A stretch of DNA of 7,873 nucleotides. Source: an uncultured Oscillospiraceae bacterium (GTDB taxonomy: Bacteria > Bacillota > Clostridia > Oscillospirales > Oscillospiraceae). The stretch's first letter is position 1. Each line of letters opens with the position of its first letter. The notes under the pieces are model-generated. The model was not told the origin of the DNA. It was given only the letters and a program-made list of their open reading frames with translations, and made no database searches. Both the position numbers and the translations under genes were made by a program. The stretch is taken from contig CAJOCV010000082.1 in NCBI GenBank assembly GCA_905233785.1, positions 1 through 7,873 of the forward strand, written 5' to 3'. Shown one piece after another: positions 5,307-7,873 of the stretch.

Positions 5307-6885
5307 TCTTCACGCCCATGCGTCTCCCGTTCAGCTCATAGCTGAGCGTGAGGCCGTTGTCGTTTTCGACGCGAATGTTCTTCGCGTCGCGGTTTCTGAG
5401 GAGCTGGGCATAGTGCGCCTTCGCGACCGCGCCGTATCTGGCCATATTGTCCGAGTGCAGCAGCACCCCGCCGAGGACGCTGTTGACCGTGGAGAGAACA
5501 TACTTCTGCTCATCCGTGAGCTTCAGATTGTCGTCGCGCAGGAAGAACACGTCCGGGTCGTTGAGCCAGGCGCGTCCGTTGAGTTCCCGGCGGAAGACGG
5601 TGTTCATGATCGACTGTCGGGTGGAGACGCGCTCGCGGTGGGCAAGGCGCATGTGGGGCTTGTCGTCCCAGTCAAGACCCACGTCGCAGCCGATGCGGCA
5701 GTAGTCCACCAGGCCGAAGGCCGGCATCAGCGGTACGCCGCAGCCGAGGATCAGCTTCTCCCCGCAGAGTCTTCTGAGAAGCTCCATGGCGCGGATCATG
5801 CGCGCGGCGCGGCTCTCATCCTCTGTCCCAAAGGGGGCGGCGGCATAGAGAAAGTCGAGCTTTACCAGATCATAGCCCCAGTCGTTTAAGACCCGGTCAA
5901 AGACCTTTTCGAGATAGGCGACCACCGCGGGACGGTCAATATCCAGCGCGAAGAAATCGCCCCAGTTGCAGCCTGCGCGCCAGGGCTTGCCGTTTTCGTC
6001 CTTCAAAAACCAGTCCTGATGCTCGCGATAGAGCGTGGAGGCCTTGTTCGCCGCGAAGGGCGCAAGCCACAGTCCCGCGCGAAAGCCCGCGGCGTGGATC
6101 GCGTCCGCGGCCTGCTTCATCCCCTCGGGAAACTTTTCGCCGTCGGCCTCCAGCCAGTCGCCCACGTTCACTTCCCAGCCGTCGTCGATCTGGAACAGGT
6201 CGCCCGGGCGCAGATTGCCGACGCAGCCCTCCAAATCCTCGCGGATACTTTGGGCGCTGATGTTTTCATAGCGGTTATACCAACTCGTATAGCCCGCGAG
6301 CTTTTCCTGCGTTCTGGCCTTCACGCCGAGCGCGCCGAACCATGCGTCAAAAACAGCGTCCTCTGTCCCGTGGGCAAAGTAGAGGTCGAAGGCGTGAAAC
6401 TCCCCGCCGCAGCGCAGTCCCGCGCAGTCCCGCTCGATGCGCAGCTCGTGGCTCGCGCAGTCGTAGCGGAAGAGCGTATAGCCCGGGTGCTCGTCCAGCG
6501 AGCCGATCAGGCGGAAATCCTCGCCCTCGCGGAAGTAGCAGTAGCTCTCCCCGTGGGTGACGCCCTCCTTCTCCGGATAGCTGACCCAGTTGTAGTCGCC
6601 GTAGCGGTCGAGGCCGTAATGGTTGATGAGCGCCTTCGGCAAGCGTGAAACACCGTGGGTTCGCCCCTTGCGGGAATGCTCCGTGCTGTAGGTCCAGCTC
6701 TGATAGCCGTTCATGAAGACCCGTCCCTCGCCGCTCATGGGCACATTCAGAGAGGCCTCCACCTTGACGAGCGTGTCCTCCGGCAGATTCTCCACGATGT
6801 GCAGCGCCCCGTGCGGGCGGTCGCATTCGCCGAACACAGGCGGATGGTTTTTCAGTGTGATCTTATAATGGAAGCGATTTGCCAT
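5299..6885 (-). CDS. GH36-family alpha-galactosidase-like glycoside hydrolase
   Basis: This is a retaining glycoside hydrolase of the GH36/melibiase type, expected to release terminal alpha-galactose (or a related alpha-linked sugar) from oligosaccharides. The 528 residues comprise an N-terminal beta-rich domain (about 1-190), a TIM-barrel domain (about 195-470) and a short C-terminal beta segment. Barrel motifs are FQIDDGWE (231-238), GDW (242-244), GLWLAPF (271-277), KLDFLYA (342-348) with candidate nucleophile Asp344, and CRIGCDVGLDWD (397-408) with candidate acid/base Asp401. No signal peptide is seen, so the enzyme should be cytoplasmic and act on imported sugars. It is shorter than the 700-plus-residue classical GH36 enzymes. 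The ATG has GGAG 8 bases upstream and lies 12 bases after the GH2 stop, so the two are an operon. Exact substrate specificity is not evident. Confidence 0.88.
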   Translation of the reverse strand: MANRFHYKITLKNHPPVFGECDRPHGALHIVENLPEDTLVKVEASLNVPMSGEGRVFMNGYQSWTYSTEHSRKGRTHGVSRLPKALINHYGLDRYGDYNWVSYPEKEGVTHGESYCYFREGEDFRLIGSLDEHPGYTLFRYDCASHELRIERDCAGLRCGGEFHAFDLYFAHGTEDAVFDAWFGALGVKARTQEKLAGYTSWYNRYENISAQSIREDLEGCVGNLRPGDLFQIDDGWEVNVGDWLEADGEKFPEGMKQAADAIHAAGFRAGLWLAPFAANKASTLYREHQDWFLKDENGKPWRAGCNWGDFFALDIDRPAVVAYLEKVFDRVLNDWGYDLVKLDFLYAAAPFGTEDESRAARMIRAMELLRRLCGEKLILGCGVPLMPAFGLVDYCRIGCDVGLDWDDKPHMRLAHRERVSTRQSIMNTVFRRELNGRAWLNDPDVFFLRDDNLKLTDEQKYVLSTVNSVLGGVLLHSDNMARYGAVAKAHYAQLLRNRDAKNIRVENDNGLTLSYELNGRRMGVKIE

Positions 6886-6897
6886 CTCTTCTTCTCC

Positions 6898-7873
6898 TCA
6901 CTTTACCGTAAAATCGACCACAACGCTGCCGCAGCCCTCGGCGGAGAGCGTCAGGCTTCCTTTTCCGCGCGTGCCCCTGGTCTTCACATAGCAGCCGCAC
7001 ATCCCGCCCTCGGCGGTGACCGCGTCCGGCCCGACAAGGGTGATTGCGCCGCGGGTCTTGAGCTTCACGGGAAGCTGGGCATAGGGAGCGGGGTTTCCGT
7101 TCTCGTCCAGAACGCGGACACGCACCGCCGCCATGTCGTAGCTCTCCCCCTCGTGCAGCACGCTCTGGCTCACGCGCACCTCGAGATGCAGCGCCGTGCC
7201 GGGGCAGCGGGTCTGGCTCACCACCGGTACGCCGTCCTTCACGCCCTCAAAGCGCCAGCGGGTCGCCTCGCCGCCCCAGTTGCCGACATACTTGCCGTAG
7301 AGCGCCACGCCATCCTCCAGCTTCATGTTGTAGCGCATCATGCAGTAGAGCATCTTGGCCTTGTCGGCGGCGGGCATATTGCTCATGCCGTACTTGCCGG
7401 CGGAGATCAGCGCCTCCTTCAAGGGCTGCGCCTGGGCTTTGGGAAAGCCCTCCTGCGTCTCCAGGAGACAGCCGATCGTGTCGTCGATCAGTACCGGGCC
7501 GTGCCGCAGCCCGTCCCAGCCCTTGGGGGTGAAGGAGGCCACAAAGTTGTCATTTTTATACAGATCCACGCGATCCGCGTTGGTGAAAACGTAAATATCC
7601 CCGATGTTGCCGCCGGGATAATCGCCGATGTCCATGGGGTTTCCGACCTCGAGCACGGGGCTTTCATCGCCCTGGCTTGCGTAAAGGGAGGCGGCGAGCT
7701 TCGGGTTGCGGAAGGCGTCGAGCACGCCGTGATAGCAAACCTTGTCGCCGGAGCCGAAGTCCTTGTGCGTCGGGTAGTCGAACATGCACCAGCCGAAGCA
7801 GCCGGCGTGTTCTCCGTCGGCCATGGCGGCGTTCAAAACTCGCGCGTGGCGCAGGGCGTGCTCCTGGCGCTTT
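6898..7873 (-). CDS. GH2-family beta-galactosidase-like glycoside hydrolase, partial (5' end outside window)
   Basis: Only the last 324 codons are visible; the frame is open to the right edge. They start at KRQEHALRHARVLNAA, continue with the end of the (beta/alpha)8 catalytic barrel GCFGWCMFDY (24-33), and then the family-typical THKDFGSGDKVCYHGVLD (35-52) and FRNPKLAASLYASQ (54-67). An Ig-like domain follows (about 72-117), then a mainly helical segment (about 150-197), and a C-terminal Ig-like domain resembling bacterial Ig group 1 folds (about 227-324). Both catalytic glutamates should lie upstream of the window. GH2 enzymes of this architecture are beta-galactosidases or related exo-enzymes. 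The visible TTG/ATG codons near the edge are internal, since homology continues through them. It is followed after 12 bases by the GH36 gene. Confidence 0.88.
   Translation of the reverse strand, partial: KRQEHALRHARVLNAAMADGEHAGCFGWCMFDYPTHKDFGSGDKVCYHGVLDAFRNPKLAASLYASQGDESPVLEVGNPMDIGDYPGGNIGDIYVFTNADRVDLYKNDNFVASFTPKGWDGLRHGPVLIDDTIGCLLETQEGFPKAQAQPLKEALISAGKYGMSNMPAADKAKMLYCMMRYNMKLEDGVALYGKYVGNWGGEATRWRFEGVKDGVPVVSQTRCPGTALHLEVRVSQSVLHEGESYDMAAVRVRVLDENGNPAPYAQLPVKLKTRGAITLVGPDAVTAEGGMCGCYVKTRGTRGKGSLTLSAEGCGSVVVDFTVK

Overview
The window looks like chromosomal DNA from a GC-rich member of the Clostridia (Bacillota), probably a gut commensal. The evidence is the GC-rich coding sequence, AGGAG-type ribosome binding sites, a class B sortase, and clostridial-style RodA, TsaE, TsaB and DUF1015 proteins. 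The sequence alone does not fix the genus. Most of the content is ordinary housekeeping and sugar-catabolic genes. The less ordinary material is in the intergenic DNA.

Layout. (1) 1-986, minus strand: the N-terminal two thirds or more of a SEDS-family RodA/FtsW peptidoglycan polymerase, running off the left edge. (2) 987-1118: a compact divergent promoter region whose two -35 hexamers overlap, one promoter firing left (rodA) and one right (tsaE). (3) 1119-2926, plus strand: tsaE, tsaB and upp. The first two supply subunits for the universal tRNA modification t6A and overlap by 7 bases. upp (uracil salvage) follows after 63 bases and ends at a strong, probably bidirectional terminator at 2927-2971. 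(4) 2972-3143: about 65 bases with nothing recognisable, then a 7-bp tandem repeat array that runs into the stop codon of the next gene. (5) 3144-5116, minus strand: a class B sortase and, overlapping it by ATGA, a DUF1015 protein. (6) 5117-5298: a hairpin-rich, MITE-like intergenic element of about 120 bp followed by a second, shorter array of the same 7-bp repeat. (7) 5299-7873, minus strand: a GH2 beta-galactosidase-like enzyme (truncated by the right edge) and, 12 bases downstream, a compact GH36 alpha-galactosidase-like enzyme. Neither visible sequence shows an export signal (the GH2 N-terminus is missing). The pair probably removes beta- and alpha-linked sugars from an imported galactoside or plant oligosaccharide.

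No intrinsic terminator is evident between the GH2-GH36 pair and the sortase-DUF1015 pair, so readthrough across all four minus-strand genes is possible. The terminator after upp would also stop leftward transcription leaving the DUF1015 gene.

I found no new defence or mobile system. The best lead is the heptamer repeat (CACTGAC, or GTCAGTG on the other strand). It sits at the 3' ends of three genes (tsaB, DUF1015, GH36), always in the same orientation relative to the gene and touching or overlapping the stop codon.
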